Source: Cranoglanis bouderius (Eukaryota; Chordata; Actinopteri; Siluriformes; Cranoglanididae). Taken from it: DNA of 64,000 nucleotides. The notes under the pieces are model-generated. The model did no database searches, was not told the origin of the DNA, and saw only the letters and a list, made by a program, of their open reading frames with translations. Below are positions 42,703-54,929 of this stretch, piece by piece (positions within the stretch are counted from its first letter, which is position 1; every line of letters begins with the position of its first letter). The position numbers and the translations under genes were made by a program. The DNA is taken from contig CM042551.1 of assembly GCA_023630585.1 (NCBI GenBank), forward strand, positions 4,900,001-4,964,000, read 5' to 3'.

Positions 42703-43050
42703 CTCCTCTGTTGAAAGCGTCAGCAATAATACATCCTTTTAAAAAACGAGAAAAAGACTGAAGTTCCCAGGGATCACTTTGAGAAAAAGCAGCCTCATAG
42801 AGTGGGTTTGTTTTTCTTTTTCTTTCGTAGAAACTTTCTTTTCAAAAAGCGTCTTTCGGCGTTAGTCCAGTGCCGTAGTTCCTCAGTGCAGCGCGGCCGC
42901 GGTCGCAGTGCGACTCCGATCACCTCCAATAACTTTTGGGGAAAGTTTCTCCAACTCCTTCCCTCCAGGACCGAGATATCACTCCGCCCCTTCTCAGGCC
43001 TCAGTGCAATAAAGAGCGCAGTGAGAGCAAGGATATCCCTCCGCCCACTG
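42703..43050 (-). promoter_or_regulatory. notch3: notch3 5' flank / promoter region (inferred)
   Basis: It directly precedes the start codon on the minus strand. It is CpG-rich around 42890-42920 (GCGCGGCCGCGGTCGC), has GC boxes (CCGCCC on plus) at 42984-42989 and 43041-43046, each next to a GATATC word, and a TTTATTG (minus strand) TATA-like word at about 43008-43014. The start of transcription is not shown by the sequence. Confidence 0.5.
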
Positions 43051-43330
43051 AACAGAGGTGGAAAGCGCTTAATTTTACTTCGTTATCTTACTTAAGTATT
43101 ATTTAAAACATTTGTACTTTTGGGTATATATATATATATTTTATACGAACAATATTTGTAACATACTTTTACTTAATTAGGCTACATTTAAACACTTTTT
43201 TTTACTCCATACATTTTCACTGTTACTTCTTACAAAACATCAAAATCATGACAGATATTTCAGTTTTACCCAGCTACCAATTCATTACTTTAACCATGTA
43301 ACAGACATACAAACAAACACACACACACAT
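43046..43330. mobile_element. hAT-like MITE fragment beside the notch3 promoter
   Basis: CAGAGGTGGAAAG, then ACTTAAGTATTATTTAAAA, GTACTTTTGGGTA, CATACTTTTACTTAATTAGG and TTTTACTCCATACATTTTC match a widespread fish repeat built from TACTTTTACT words. The far end is not defined. Confidence 0.55.
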
Positions 43331-43409
43331 AAAAATGTTTGCTATATTATCTTTTATTTTCATTAAAAATAATTCATAATAAAAGTGAAAATCCTAACCC
43401 CGCCCAGAA

Positions 43410-43480
43410 ATATAGCTTAAACCTTCTGAACATATGGATTCAGTTGTGTGAGCAGTTATGAAACTGAAGGTGTGATCTTT
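43410..43480. repeat. duplicated leader of the pyrimidine tract, copy 1
   Basis: GAACATATGGATTCAGTTG then GTGAGCAGTTATGAAACTGA and GTGTGATCTTTTC. Copy 2 lies at 45340-45420 with the same words and also leads into pyrimidines. Confidence 0.8.
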
Positions 43481-43516
43481 TCTTCTTCTTCTTCTTCTTC
43501 TTCTTCTTCTTCTTCT

Positions 43517-43555
<39 letters not shown>

Positions 43556-44225
43556 TCTTCTTCTTTTTTTCAGTTTTCTTCTTCCTTCCTTCTGTTCTTT
43601 CCTTCTTTTCCCATCCATCTTCTCCTTTTCTGGTTTCTTCCTTCCTCCTTTTTTCCCTTTCCATCTTCCCTTTCTTTTTTCAGTTTTCTCCTTCCTTCTG
43701 TTCATGCTTTCTTTATTCATTTCCCCCTTTCCTTCCATTTAATCATTCTTACCTTCTTCATTTTTCTTCTTTCTTCCTTCCTTCCTTTCTTGAGTTCTCT
43801 TTCCTTTCTCTTTTCTCTTCGATTTGTTCTTTTCTTTTTTATTATCTGTCCTTCCTTCCTTCCTTCTTTTCTTTCTTCCTTCCTTCGTTCTGTTCTTGCC
43901 TTCTTTTTCCTCTCCCTTTTCCCTTTGTTTTTCTTTTCTTTTTAATTTTTTCTTCCATTCCTTCCGTTCTTGCATTCTTTTTCCTTTTCCTTTTCCCTTA
44001 CATCTTTTCTTATATTTTTCCTGTTTTTCCTTCCTTCCTTCCTTCCTTCCTTCCTTCCTTCCTTCCTTCCTTCCTTCCTTCCTTCCTTCCTTCCTTCCTT
44101 CATTTTCCTTTTTTCTTCCATCTGTTCTAATTTTGCTTTTTTCCCCTCCTTCTTCCTGTCCTTCCTTCTGTTCATTCTTTCCTCTTCTTTTCTTCATCCC
44201 AACATTTGTCCCCTTTTCATTTCTC
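43477..44225. repeat. long pyrimidine tract with (CTT)n and (TTCC)n
   Basis: About 750 bases, pyrimidine-dominated on plus, including about 20 CTT units near 43481-43545 and about 18 TTCC units at 44028-44101. The open frames through it (poly-Ser, poly-Lys) are artefacts of the repeat. Confidence 0.93.
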
Positions 44226-44999
44226 ATTGTTTCTAACTTCAACCGTCTTAACATTCGTTATGTGATCACTTATGCAATTGAACACAATAAAAAAAAAGGC
44301 TGTTATTAAACTTTTTATTTTCAGTTAAAATCATATACTTTTTGCATGTACATACATGAGTACATTTAAGTCTGGACATATTTGGACTTTCACTCAGTTA
44401 AGTGCTCTCATCATTGAGATTTGGACACACTGCCCACACTTTCACTAACATTTTAAATTTTCCACACTGCCTATTCCAAATAATAAAGTTAAAGACTTCA
44501 TGGCAGGGATTGAGCAAAGCATTACCACATGAAACATCCCAGTTTTATGAGAGAAGTTATGTGTTCATTTTCCTCGATCCAGGAAAAATAAAAGCTTTCT
44601 GAGCCTTCCTGAGAGACGCAGTATTATTAGTTAAATAACTTGTTTGCTTCAAGCATTCAGGGCAAAAGACAAGATCTGGACAAACCAAAGCAGATGTCCC
44701 TTAATTTAAGTGCAAGTCTTAACTGTTGTGGTAATGCATAGTAATTCAGCAGAGACAACTCTGAAAGTCTGAAACTGAGATCCTGTGTTGCTTTGATCTG
44801 ACCTGTGAGCTCCAAGAAGACCAGCCATGCCAAGAATTACACCCTGTATTTGTGCTTTCAAGTTCATCATCTTTTCATTTTTTCTGGAAACAGGCCATTG
44901 CTGGATTACTGAAAGATTTTTTAAAAAACATTTCATCCATCATCATCATCATCATCAAAGATATGTGATTTATTTACCCACTGAAGTCAGGGACCCTTT

Positions 45000-45575
45000 T
45001 AACTGTAAAAAAAAAAAAAAAAAATCCCTCAGTCCAGATTTATTTTATGAACTATATACATATTATTGTCATTATATTACAATAACATTTTGTCTATTTA
45101 TTGGAGCTTTTTATTTCCTGGACTTTCCAGCAAGAAAACAAATTGGGTTCAAGTTGACATATTTATAGACTGAGTTGCTTTTGAATGATCTGGATTAAAC
45201 CCCTTCAATTCAAGTGACCACACAAATAGGTTCATAATTATAAGAACTCAGTCATAAATATAATAACTCTGATAACGGTGAGTTGTGATTTCCACCACTG
45301 TAACAAACCAAAGCTAAAAAAAAAAAAAAAAATCATCAAACGTAGCCTCGACCTTATGAACATATGGACTAAGTCGTGTGAGCAGTTATGAAATTGAAAG
45401 TGTGATCTTTTCTTTTCTTTTTTCAATTTTCTCCTCCCTTTCTTCAGCTCCTTTCAAGACAAGTTCATCATCTTTTCTTTTCATTTACTTACCCACTGAT
45501 GAAACTTTTTGGAGTTAGGGACCCCCACATATCCACCCACCCCCTGGTTATGCTTCACGAACCCCACTTTGAGAA
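45000..45575 (+). repeat. hAT-like non-autonomous repeat, upstream copy
   Basis: Same family as in intron 24 (14690-15065). Its end GGTTATGCTTCACGAACCCC then ACTTTGAGAAACACTGAC is a good hAT-like terminus. The pyrimidine-leader copy at 45340-45420 is embedded in it. Confidence 0.6.
45340..45420. repeat. duplicated leader of the pyrimidine tract, copy 2
   Basis: GAACATATGGACTAAGTCG, GTGAGCAGTTATGAAATTGA and GTGTGATCTTTTC, as in copy 1 at 43410-43480. Confidence 0.8.
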
Positions 45576-46639
45576 ACACTGACTTAAGATCTGAGCACGC
45601 TTGACGCAGAGATGATGTCTGCAAGGGTTGCACGAAGACAAAGCCACCTTTGTGAGCTCTCAAACTCTTTCTCATCGGTGGTTGTGTATGAGTGCTCCAG
45701 TACTGCAGGTGGCGCTATTAAAATTTGACTGACTACAGGAAGAACGTGGCTACAGGAAGAAAACTGCTGGCCCTGATAGTCTTGATTCGGCTTGGGCGTG
45801 CTCAGAAACCAGCTCACAGGCTTGGTCGTGTAGCGTGTTCGTCTGGGAGTTCGCCCGGCTGACCTGTACACGACACGATGAGCGAAGCCTCCACATGACA
45901 TCCGTTTGCTCCATGAACATATCATATTGTTCATGAAAGCCTGCATGAAGCATACACAGGTGTTTAGACAAACAAATTACTCTCTTTGCCATGTGTTTGT
46001 GTTTTCGTCCATGCAGTATTGCGTGATCAGCCGACGAACGATGTGGGCCGGAAGTGAGTGTAGACGACAGTTCTGTACACCCAGCCCCGCTGTACTCTTT
46101 CACCACTACATATAGAGCCTCGGTTGTTCTGTGGCACCGAGCAGAGCTGCTCGCTTACAGAGACAATGCTGGGCATTTGAATAAGAAAAGGCCTGCTGCA
46201 TTATGACACAGTTTCTCTCCGCAGGAGGCACAGGAGGAGAGGAGGGGGAGCGCAGAAACATTCAGAGATTTGCTCTGACCCCCACTCACCACCGTCCCTA
46301 CCCGTCCTTGAATAAATTAATGGCAAGCAAGTGTGGTTTAAGTGAAGTGAAGTTCGTTACGGAGAGTGTTTTTTGGGGTTGGCCTGAACAGAAAGCTTAC
46401 ACTCACTCACCAGGCACCTGGAACATTTTGGCCCTTGAGTGTGGTATTGTTTACTACACAAGGTTTGTACGTGCTTCAGCATTAACACACTTTATAAACC
46501 CACTGACATATTTACGAGGACTAGCCTCCTTTATTTTATGCCAGACAGTTTTTTCAGCAGACTCTTCTTTTATTCTCGTGTTTTGCATTCCAAACGTACG
46601 TTTTTTTAGTGGAGAATTAGAAATCCAAGTCAAACCGCT

Positions 46640-47330
46640 ACGTTTTGTCATTTTATTGAATTGGAAAAGAAAAAAAAAAACAACGCAAAACGATGCTATT
46701 TAGATCATTATGGCTTTGTGGCTTTTCCTTGGATAAAAAAGCACAGCACTCTTTAACGATGTCAATCAAAGTGAGTTACACAGAAATGGCGTAATTACCC
46801 GGCTTTATGCAGAGTAATTCTCATACTTGTGGTCGTAATAAAACACTATTATAAAATTAAAAATCCAGTAAAAAAAAAATTAATTACTTTGTATTGTGGT
46901 ACATAATGAGTGCCATTCTTCTGATTCTGGTGTTCTCCTGTTTAAATGAATGAACTTCTTCCTTCCTTCCTTCCTTCCTTCTTTTCAATCCTCCTTTCTG
47001 TCTTTTTCTTCTGTTACCTCCTTCTTGTGGTCCTTCATTCCTAGAAAAAAAAACACAGTTGCACAACACTGATGTATCATTATAAACTATTTACACAGTA
47101 AATGACTGAAAATACAACAGAAAAATAAACTGTTGTGCGTTTTGGACTTCAGATTGCTCAGTTTCGACATTTTGTTGAATTGTAAAGCAGTGGTCTGGAT
47201 CATTATGGCTTTGTGGTTTTCAGTAGAATAAAAACGGCTGTTGACAATAATAATGTCGTCCCTTCAAACCTGCACTTAGTCTTTTAGCTGCGTCACTCAA
47301 AACGCGAGTCACACAGAAATACTGCAATTT
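46640..47330. repeat. direct duplication upstream of notch3
   Basis: Units at about 46640-46810 and 47155-47330 share GATCATTATGGCTTTGTGG, CATTTTATTGAATTG or CATTTTGTTGAATTG, and GAGTTACACAGAAAT or GAGTCACACAGAAAT. Each is followed by a pyrimidine tract. Confidence 0.7.
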
Positions 47331-47382
47331 CCTAACTGGATTCTAAATATAGGAAAATAAATTCTGCTGAATAAATATGTAT

Positions 47383-47587
47383 CTTTTCTTCTTTTGTTCT
47401 GTTCCTCCCATTTTAACTCTCCTTTAACTGATTCTTTTTTTCCTTCCTTCCTTCATTCTACCCTTCCCCTTTCTTCCTTCCATATTTTCTTCTCTTCCTT
47501 CCTTCCTTTCCTTCCTTTCCTTTTCCTTTCCTACTTCCATCTTTTCTTTTTTATCCTTCATTCCCATTACTTCTTTCCTTCCTTCAG

Positions 47588-47671
<84 letters not shown>

Positions 47672-48130
47672 CTTTCTTTTTCCTTTTCTACTTCCATCTT
47701 TTCTTTTTTCTCCTTCTGTCCACTGTTACTTATTTCCTTCCTTCAGATTTATCCTCCTTCCTTCCTTCTTTCCTTCCTTTCCTTCTCCATCTTTTCTTTT
47801 TATCCTTTCTTCCCCAGTTACTTCTTTCCTTCATTAAGATTTTTCTTTCTTTCTCTCTCTCTTTGTTTGTTTGTTTGTTTGTTTGTTTCTTTCTTTCTTT
47901 CTTTCTTTGCTATGCATTTTCATTTCCTACTTCCATCTATTATTTTCTTCTCCTTCCTTCCACTGGCACTTCTCTCCTCCCTTCAGATTTATCCTCCTTC
48001 CTTCCTTCCTTCCTTCATTCCCCTGTTATTTCATTTGCCTTTTCATCATCTCATCACATTTCCTTTTCTTTTCTTCCTTCCTACCTCTCTGCTTTGTATT
48101 TTTCTCATCCTTACTTACTTTTCTTCTTTA
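47383..48130. repeat. second long pyrimidine tract with (CTTT)n
   Basis: About 750 bases of mostly pyrimidine, with about 21 CTTT units at 47587-47671 and a (TTTG)n run near 47863-47887. Confidence 0.93.
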
Positions 48131-48957
48131 TTTAATTTCCTTCTAGTTCGTTTTCATACAACACCTGCAAAGAAAAATAAGCTGTGCATTTCATATAAAG
48201 CTAAAACCGAATGATCAATAATCAATAAAATTATAATAGATATATAAATTGCCTTTTATCATGGATTATTTAATACATATTCATATTTCAGCCTCATGTA
48301 ACAGACGCTTTTTAAAATCACATGGTCCAGGTTTGGAGTCCTCTCTTTCTGTCGATGTTATTGTTGTTATTGTTTCTGCTTACAAGGTTATTTTTTGGAA
48401 ACACCCACTCTCACTGTTGTAAAGTTTAGGCCATATTGTTTGTATAAACTCTTTGCGGTTACGCTCAGTAGATCGTTTGGCTCAGGTTCAGAGACGTGTC
48501 TTTGCTGTCACAGCCTTTCATGATGGCGCAAAGACAAGTGGCATTTGTTTAGTCCTCAAAGATGAAAGATTTCATCATTTCAGTTCATTTGTGGCTACGT
48601 GTAAGCATTTTGATTAATGCTCAAGTTGAACATGTTATCGTTTTTATAGTATTACACAATATTACGAATTACACAAACAGAATAAAAAAAATAAAGTGTC
48701 TTATTGTTGATATGGAGTCTCCAATGTCAGCATTTTGTAACAGTCAGTGGTAAAGCCATAACTTTAGGTTTTATGACATGGGAAAGTCTTCAGGACAGAG
48801 AAGTTTATGCTTTCCAGTGTCTCAGTACCATGACAAGCTGCATTTCTGTTTGTTTTATTAACATAAAGAGAGAGAAAAAATAGAGGCTTGTGTGGGAACG
48901 ACCGTTTACAGCTGCTATAACACAGGAACGTGTTTTGCAGACGTTACATAACATTAA
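48131..48957. other. upstream spacer
   Basis: AT-rich; no gene, RNA or element recognised. Confidence 0.5.
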
Positions 48958-49286
48958 CCCTCTACTGCATGAATTATTACGTTTGCATCGAAAATGTTTT
49001 TACTACTTGAATTAGTTCAAGTAATAAAAATATATATATAAAATGTAGATTTTATTTAGGAGGGTAGTTGGTAAATTGTTGCCGTATGGCAACAATGCGC
49101 AGTGGTGGAAAGTATCATATAGTCAAAAACAACACAACATTTCTGAGATGGCATTTTTTTTGTTATGTCAAAGTTAAAGCCCCCCTTTTCCAGTTACATA
49201 GGAAAAGAGTAGTTTTGTATTAATGTCTATCAAAAAATTGGAGATAAATTAATTGTTGCCATATGGCAACACCATGCAGTAAAGGG
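48958..49286. mobile_element. piggyBac-like MITE with TTAA target duplication
   Basis: The left end CCCTCTACTGCATG and right end CATGCAGTAAAGGG are 14-bp inverted repeats with one mismatch, flanked exactly by TTAA at 48954-48957 and 49287-49290. Inside are two GTTGCC(A/G)TATGGCAAC palindromes (near 49078 and 49255). No transposase is encoded in the 329 bases. Confidence 0.85.
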
Positions 49287-49383
49287 TTAAATGTAACTAC
49301 TGTATAAACAATGACAAATATGATGTTATTCATTAATAAATAAAAAAAAATTGTACTTGTTGACATATTGTTGTGGCACAAAA

Positions 49384-49462
49384 TGAATAAAACATAATGT
49401 GCTGTTATCGGCTTCATTACACCACCCTGTCGTTGATTATTTTCTTATAACAGCACAGCCCT
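49384..49462. mobile_element. palindromic MITE, copy B (degenerate)
   Basis: TGAATAAAAC, GTGCTGTTAT, then GTTGATTATTTTCTTATAAC and AGCAC: the arms of the family at 6756-6876. Confidence 0.65.
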
Positions 49463-50700
49463 TTGACTTGAGTAGAACTGAGTCATATCAAAGACTTTTT
49501 TGCAACAGGTTTATTAAACCGTAAGTATCCCCTTACAGTACAATTTGTTTTTACATACTGATTATTTATTATTTTATATGAATATCCGATGTGTTCTGGA
49601 TAACTACTATATTACAGTTCAAGGAAGATGAAGACGTTTGTTTTTCCTCAGCTTTTACACGAATCTCTCACGTCAACCTGTCTTTGTGGAAAACTGTAAG
49701 TGTGTTTGTGAGTGTGAGAGTGTGTATGGAAGGGAAAGGCCAGTGACAGGATTCTCGCCGAACTCAGAGGGGTTCCAACATCAGAGAAACGAGAAGGTGT
49801 TGGCGGGCGTGATTTACGCACAGGGATGTCATGTTTATCCTCTGCACCTGGGTCCTGTTAGAAGTTATAGTTCATGTTTTTTCACACTCAGAACCGACTT
49901 CAAATATCAGAATTCAAATATCGCAGGCTAACACGTGTAGCTTTATATATAAACCAATTCATGCCGGAGTCTCTTTGAAGAGCTTGTGCATTATAAAGCA
50001 TTTGCTCAGCTGGACGCACTTATAGTTCTGACGTGCATCAAAGATTGGCCACATATTTATTGCTGCTATTGTCATGCAGTATTGATTTGTGTCCCATTCT
50101 GTTTGGGTTCTTGTGCTCATTGTGGCGCCTGAATGGTACTGTATGTTTGCCTTGTTGAGAGTGAAAGCAGGAGGTTAGAGAGACTTTGTGAATGAGGACC
50201 ACCCTGCAGAGAGCCAAGCACACACATCCTCACTATCTCCCCCAGCGGCCTCTTAACCCTGCCCCCACGCCTCTCCCAGACCCCGGGGACATGGCTAATA
50301 CCCTACGGGGGTCACTTGGGACCGTACAGATAATTAAGCTAACAAGATGGGAGAACCGTAAGTGCCAGGTCTCGCACTGAGGTAATAGATAAGATATTTT
50401 AGCGAAGGATGAAAGGCATTGATTCATTCTTTTCATAGTTATCTTGCGCCTGGCTACAGCATATCTTAAGCCTAAACACTTGAAGATATCATCCTGAACT
50501 TGCTCCTGCCCAAAGAAAGGCAAGAAAACAGATACAGCATGCAAAAAAAAAAAAAAAAAAAAAAAAAGATATCGTTGTGGGTTTTGCATAATAAATTGTC
50601 AAGATCTTTTGCCAAGGTGAGATTTAGCAGTGCAGAATAAAATGGAAGATATATCAGTAATGTCATTCAGTAATAAATAAAACATTGCTATGGTATAAGG

Positions 50701-50832
50701 AAAATAAAACACTTTAGGGCGTGTTGTTATTGGACAAGAATCAACTTTGAGGTGGTAACAGTATCTGCGCTTCATCACACAACCCCATCGCTGACTATTT
50801 TGCTATAAAAGAAAGTCTGTTGTACTTTATTT
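50701..50832. mobile_element. palindromic MITE, copy C
   Basis: AATAAAACAC, GTTGTTATTGGACAAGAATC, CACAACCCCATCGCTGACTA and TTTTGCTATAA; the middle matches the middle of copy A on the opposite strand. Confidence 0.65.
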
Positions 50833-51068
50833 AATATGAATAAGACTTTTTTTATCAGCAGTTTAAAAAATAAAATAAAAATAAATCAACAGTTATTTAC
50901 AAATGAATGTATAAGTTTATCTAATAATGTATAAGTGTAGCTAGTAAATATAAAGTCTAGTATAATATGTCCGAATTGTGCTAGCATACTGCAGTGCTGA
51001 AATTAATATATGTCAATATGTAAGTCAATATGTAAGTATGTGTGGACTGAATGTGTCTACATTATAAG

Positions 51069-51072
<4 letters not shown>

Positions 51073-51102
<30 letters not shown>
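51073..51102. repeat. (GT)n microsatellite
   Basis: About 14 GT units. Confidence 0.93.
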
Positions 51103-51105
<3 letters not shown>

Positions 51106-51109
51106 TTAT

Positions 51110-54100
51110 GGACTGAATGTCCAGTGATGACTTTACCACCCCGGTGCGCTATGATTTATGTGGGAAAACAACCGTCGAGGGCCTGCGGAGAGTGTGGAGA
51201 GGATTACATCCCCCACCACAAACTGTGTCACGGCCAGTCAGCAGCTCAGACCCCCTGCTAACATGCAGCCAATCAGAAGACGTGGCTATCTACGCCCGCT
51301 TACATCCTTAACATGTTAACGCTTACGATCACTTTCTGATAAGCGGTTCTGGAGATTGTATCACTGGTTGTGTTTCCAACACTGTTCACAGATCATATGA
51401 AACCATAGACACAAGAGATGTTGTTTACGATGTTTATCTGTAAAGCTCACGAGAAAACGTGTTTGAAGCTGGTTTCAGCCAATCATGTGTGTGCAAAGAT
51501 GTGCAAAAATGTGAAAGAAAATGATGTTTGGCAGAAAGAGATTCAATACGTTTTTGCACATGCCATACGAACTGAGCTTACATTAAAATAGTAAAACTAT
51601 TCAGCTGTTTATCTTACAGCATTATTCAAGAACTTTTAGTTTTTCAGGAATTTCTGGAGGTCATTTATCCACACTCTTCTGTAGAAAGATGGTTCAGTTT
51701 GACCTTTTGAGTTTCACAGTCATTGAAACGATATGAGAATGTACATGTATGAGGACATATGCTTTCAATTCTCACAAGTATAAATAGTCGCAAGCCGAGA
51801 ATTAAATCGTGTGCTAGGTTTTCCTTTACACAGTCTCTCTCACACCTCCGTCTTCCTTTCGAGATCTTCCATCACTGAGCAGTCTGCTGTCAAGAACCAT
51901 TAGGGAAAGAAAGTTGGGATTGTTTGTCTCCCAGTGCGGCTACACCTCGGCCTTTCCCAGTGAGATAAACTCAGAAAAAACAAAAATATGAGCTATTCTT
52001 ATCTTCCCCTGTGCTTCAGCCCTTTCTCCAGAGTCTTTGTGTGCAGTTGCACGTGTATTGTGTGTTGCGTGAACTTGTCCACCTCGCATGCATCATTCTG
52101 TGGAAACGTGTAATTATGCAACTGGTTTGTTTTCGCATTATTCTAAGATAAAGGGAGTGAAATACGGTTAGCTAAATTACAGTGCGACCTCGGTCTTACC
52201 CCTTTCCCTCGCTTTCTCTGTCCTCTCTCGGTGGTTGTTACGCTAAGCAAATAACGGTGAGTGATGGACCTCTCGTCACATTGTGGGACAAGGTGTTTGA
52301 CTTTCACACCAGTGCTCTAAGCGCTTATTAAACTCCGCTAAACGGTGCGGTGTCAAACCAGGGCAGCTAATGTGTGGGAGCGAGGGAAGGTTTATGTGTA
52401 GGGATCAAGGGGACATTTATTTTTCTGGACCATTTCCCACTCTCTCAGAGCCTTTGGCCTCCCTCGGCGGTGGCTGTTGCTCATGCTGGCTCCGTATACA
52501 AGCGGTCCGTGCCCAGTTGGTGGGTTTTAATCCACGGCCTCTGGGGAAATTGCTAGCCTCAGAGCATTTACAGCTTAAGAAACTCAGAAACGCATTAAAG
52601 TTCCCGTCCAGTCTTATCCATCCAGAGATCAGCGTCCCATCAGCATACTGTGCACTCCTGTGCTGGAATGCGTTTCGGACACAGCCTGGACGTGAGCCAG
52701 CTGGAGGAACTCGGAGTGCCATGGCTGCGTTTCCGTGTGAACTGACTACTTAAGACCACTGTGAACAGCTGCCGGACAGTGAGGTGCCCCCTCAGCTTCC
52801 CGCCGCCTACCCGAGGCTGTAAATCAGTCCCCGAGCATGGCAGCCACTGCCGACTTACTGAAAAGGTTTCCGTGAGGCTCCACAGGGTCAGAGGATGAGC
52901 AAAACATGGGCCACTAATACTCGATCGATAACCCGATGCAGGCCTACCTCTGGAGTGTAGTAGCTAACCCACAGTATATGTGAACACAGAGAAAAGCACC
53001 TTAATCCACGAACATGTGAACTCTGTCTAATGGAACGTCTGGGGTCGGTCAACAGATTTGAATAATCTGACAAATAATCACAAAACAAATAAGTTGTGGA
53101 ACGTCACGTCCCCCCCCCCAGCGGTGGTTAAAAGGTCTTTGAAGGGTGTTAAGAAAGGCATATGTTGGAGCGAACACGTCAGAAAGAGACATATTGAGAA
53201 AAACGACTGAATTACAACTTCAATTGATCTCGCATTTGCCTCTGAAAAAAAGGACCAGAAAGAGGGGACGAGGGGACCCGAGGCCTCCGCTAGTACTCCG
53301 TCCCTCCCGAGGCGATTGTTACCCAAGCCTGGTGTCAACCCTGCGCCATCAATCACTGCCTTTCAGAGGAGGGGAGACAGGCTGGGGACACGCCCCCCAG
53401 GATAGCAGGGTGGTGGTTCTCATGCCCTCCCCCCACCCTCTCCCCGGTCTTACAACCCCACACACGCAACTCCGACAGCTGCTCCGAGCTCAGCCGAGAC
53501 CCGAGGGCCCCCGTACAGCAGAGACAGCTGCCAGCCCACAGCCTCCCACAACCCCTCCTCCACCCTCATCCGAGGATATGTATTCCATCTTTCATCTATT
53601 GTTGTGACTTTTTATCTTTCACAGAGTCCAAGCGGATGTACTTAAAGAATTCTGACGTATGTACCGACTTAAGCTTCACTCTGATGTGTGGGTGTCCTTG
53701 GATTTTGTCTCAGATAAACTACATTTCTTTGATGAATCGCCAAATTTAGTGTCATAAATCCACACTGAAGTCTATTACACTAAAAGACATCATCACACAA
53801 TATAACCAAGAATTATCTTACCATGTTGTCATCCAGTGGGCTGACACTTCTTATGTCACATGACTGTGCACTGTGTAGTAATTTACCATGAATAGGACTG
53901 AAACGTAATGAGCAGATGTGTTTAAAAAACTGAAAACCACATAAAGACAAAGGATGAATGGTAAAATGTAAAGAAACCACATAAAGCAACACACATTCAT
54001 TTTCAATAGAGAGCTGGTGTATATATTTCTTAATCTCTCTCTAGTTATTAGCTTCAAAAATTCAACAGTTGTGTTGCAATGCAGATCCCAAGTCATAATT

Positions 54101-54130
54101 TGGGTGAGTGCAATGATTCCGGTGCCATTT
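51110..54130. other. gene-free stretch, partly GC-rich
   Basis: The parts at 52180-52860 and 53240-53580 are more GC-rich than their surroundings and hold open frames without any recognisable domain. They might be a regulatory island or an untranslated exon. TGTGGGAAA, an RBPJ-type word, occurs at about 51158. No gene is claimed. Confidence 0.4.
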
Positions 54131-54134
54131 TGAG

Positions 54135-54860
54135 TCCCATTGATATTACATTTGCAATCTTAAAAACAGGTAAAGTGCCCTTCAGAACAATCTACGTGTA
54201 TGTTATAGATAATTAATAAAACCTCTACAGCACTTTGAAAGCAGCATTTTTGACCCAGCCTACAATAAATATACTTTACCTGAAAATATAATCATTAAAA
54301 TCTTCACAAATCGTATTATTTTTGCGTTAAAGTGTGAATCCATTTAATATTTCATGTCCTTTTCCATGAATCATCCATTATAAGTTATTTTAAAAATGTA
54401 TATTTTAGTTTTGTCATTCACTCGCCCCTGTTACCTCAACACATTCACTCCAGTGAAATATTTGGAACATTTCACACGAGTCAACAGGAAGTTGCATCAT
54501 CCAAATTTCCTGAAGATCATGGGAAGAAGAAAAGAAAATTTTATCCATCTTTTTTGTTGTTGTTTATATTCAGTGCTAGTGATATTGACTGATAAGGTCG
54601 CTGTGAAAGTAACAACCTTGTTCCACAAATTATAGACTGAAAGTAAATAAATAAATAATATTTAAAAAGAAAAAATTATAAGTATGTCCTTAATATCCTT
54701 ATGCCATGGATGCTAGTTAACCACATTTTTTGTGTATTTGCTAATTCTATGCTGAACCCTGTTACTTTAAATGCTGTTATTTATGTCATTTAACAGCAAA
54801 TTGTAGCCTTCCAGCAAAGAAACCACGTACAAATGAGATATTGTAGTCTGAGATAACTGG
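54135..54860. repeat. 0.7 kb dispersed repeat, copy 1
   Basis: It aligns by eye with 56333-57165 over its whole length. Shared words include TCAACAGGAAGTTGCATCAT or TCAACAGGAAGCTGCATCAT, AATTTCCTGAAGA, CTAGTTAACCACATTTT, TGTGTATTTGCTAA and CAGCAAAGAAACC. Family unknown. Confidence 0.8.
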
Positions 54861-54929
54861 TGTCAGGTATACAGTATTTTCTGAATGGGTAAACCCCTGT
54901 TTTCTTAGATTCAATGTTGAAAAGAGTTT

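Noticed and set aside
43394..44309. Long open frames rich in Ser, Phe, Lys, Glu or Arg on both strands (for example 165 and 171 codons)
   Set aside because: They are translations of the pyrimidine/purine tandem repeat; all frames stay open because the repeat has few stops. No domain or splice context.
47394..48214. 147- and 115-codon Ser/Phe-rich frames
   Set aside because: Same cause: pyrimidine repeat, not a gene.
49640..49700. Exon-like segment (CCTCAG acceptor, GTAAGTG donor, about 45 bases)
   Set aside because: Splice-like words occur by chance at this density; no coding partner or homology.
52370..53607. Open frames of 127 and 153 codons as a new gene
   Set aside because: No recognisable domain, low-complexity Pro/Ser content and no convincing splice partners. 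Left as a gene-free GC-richer stretch.
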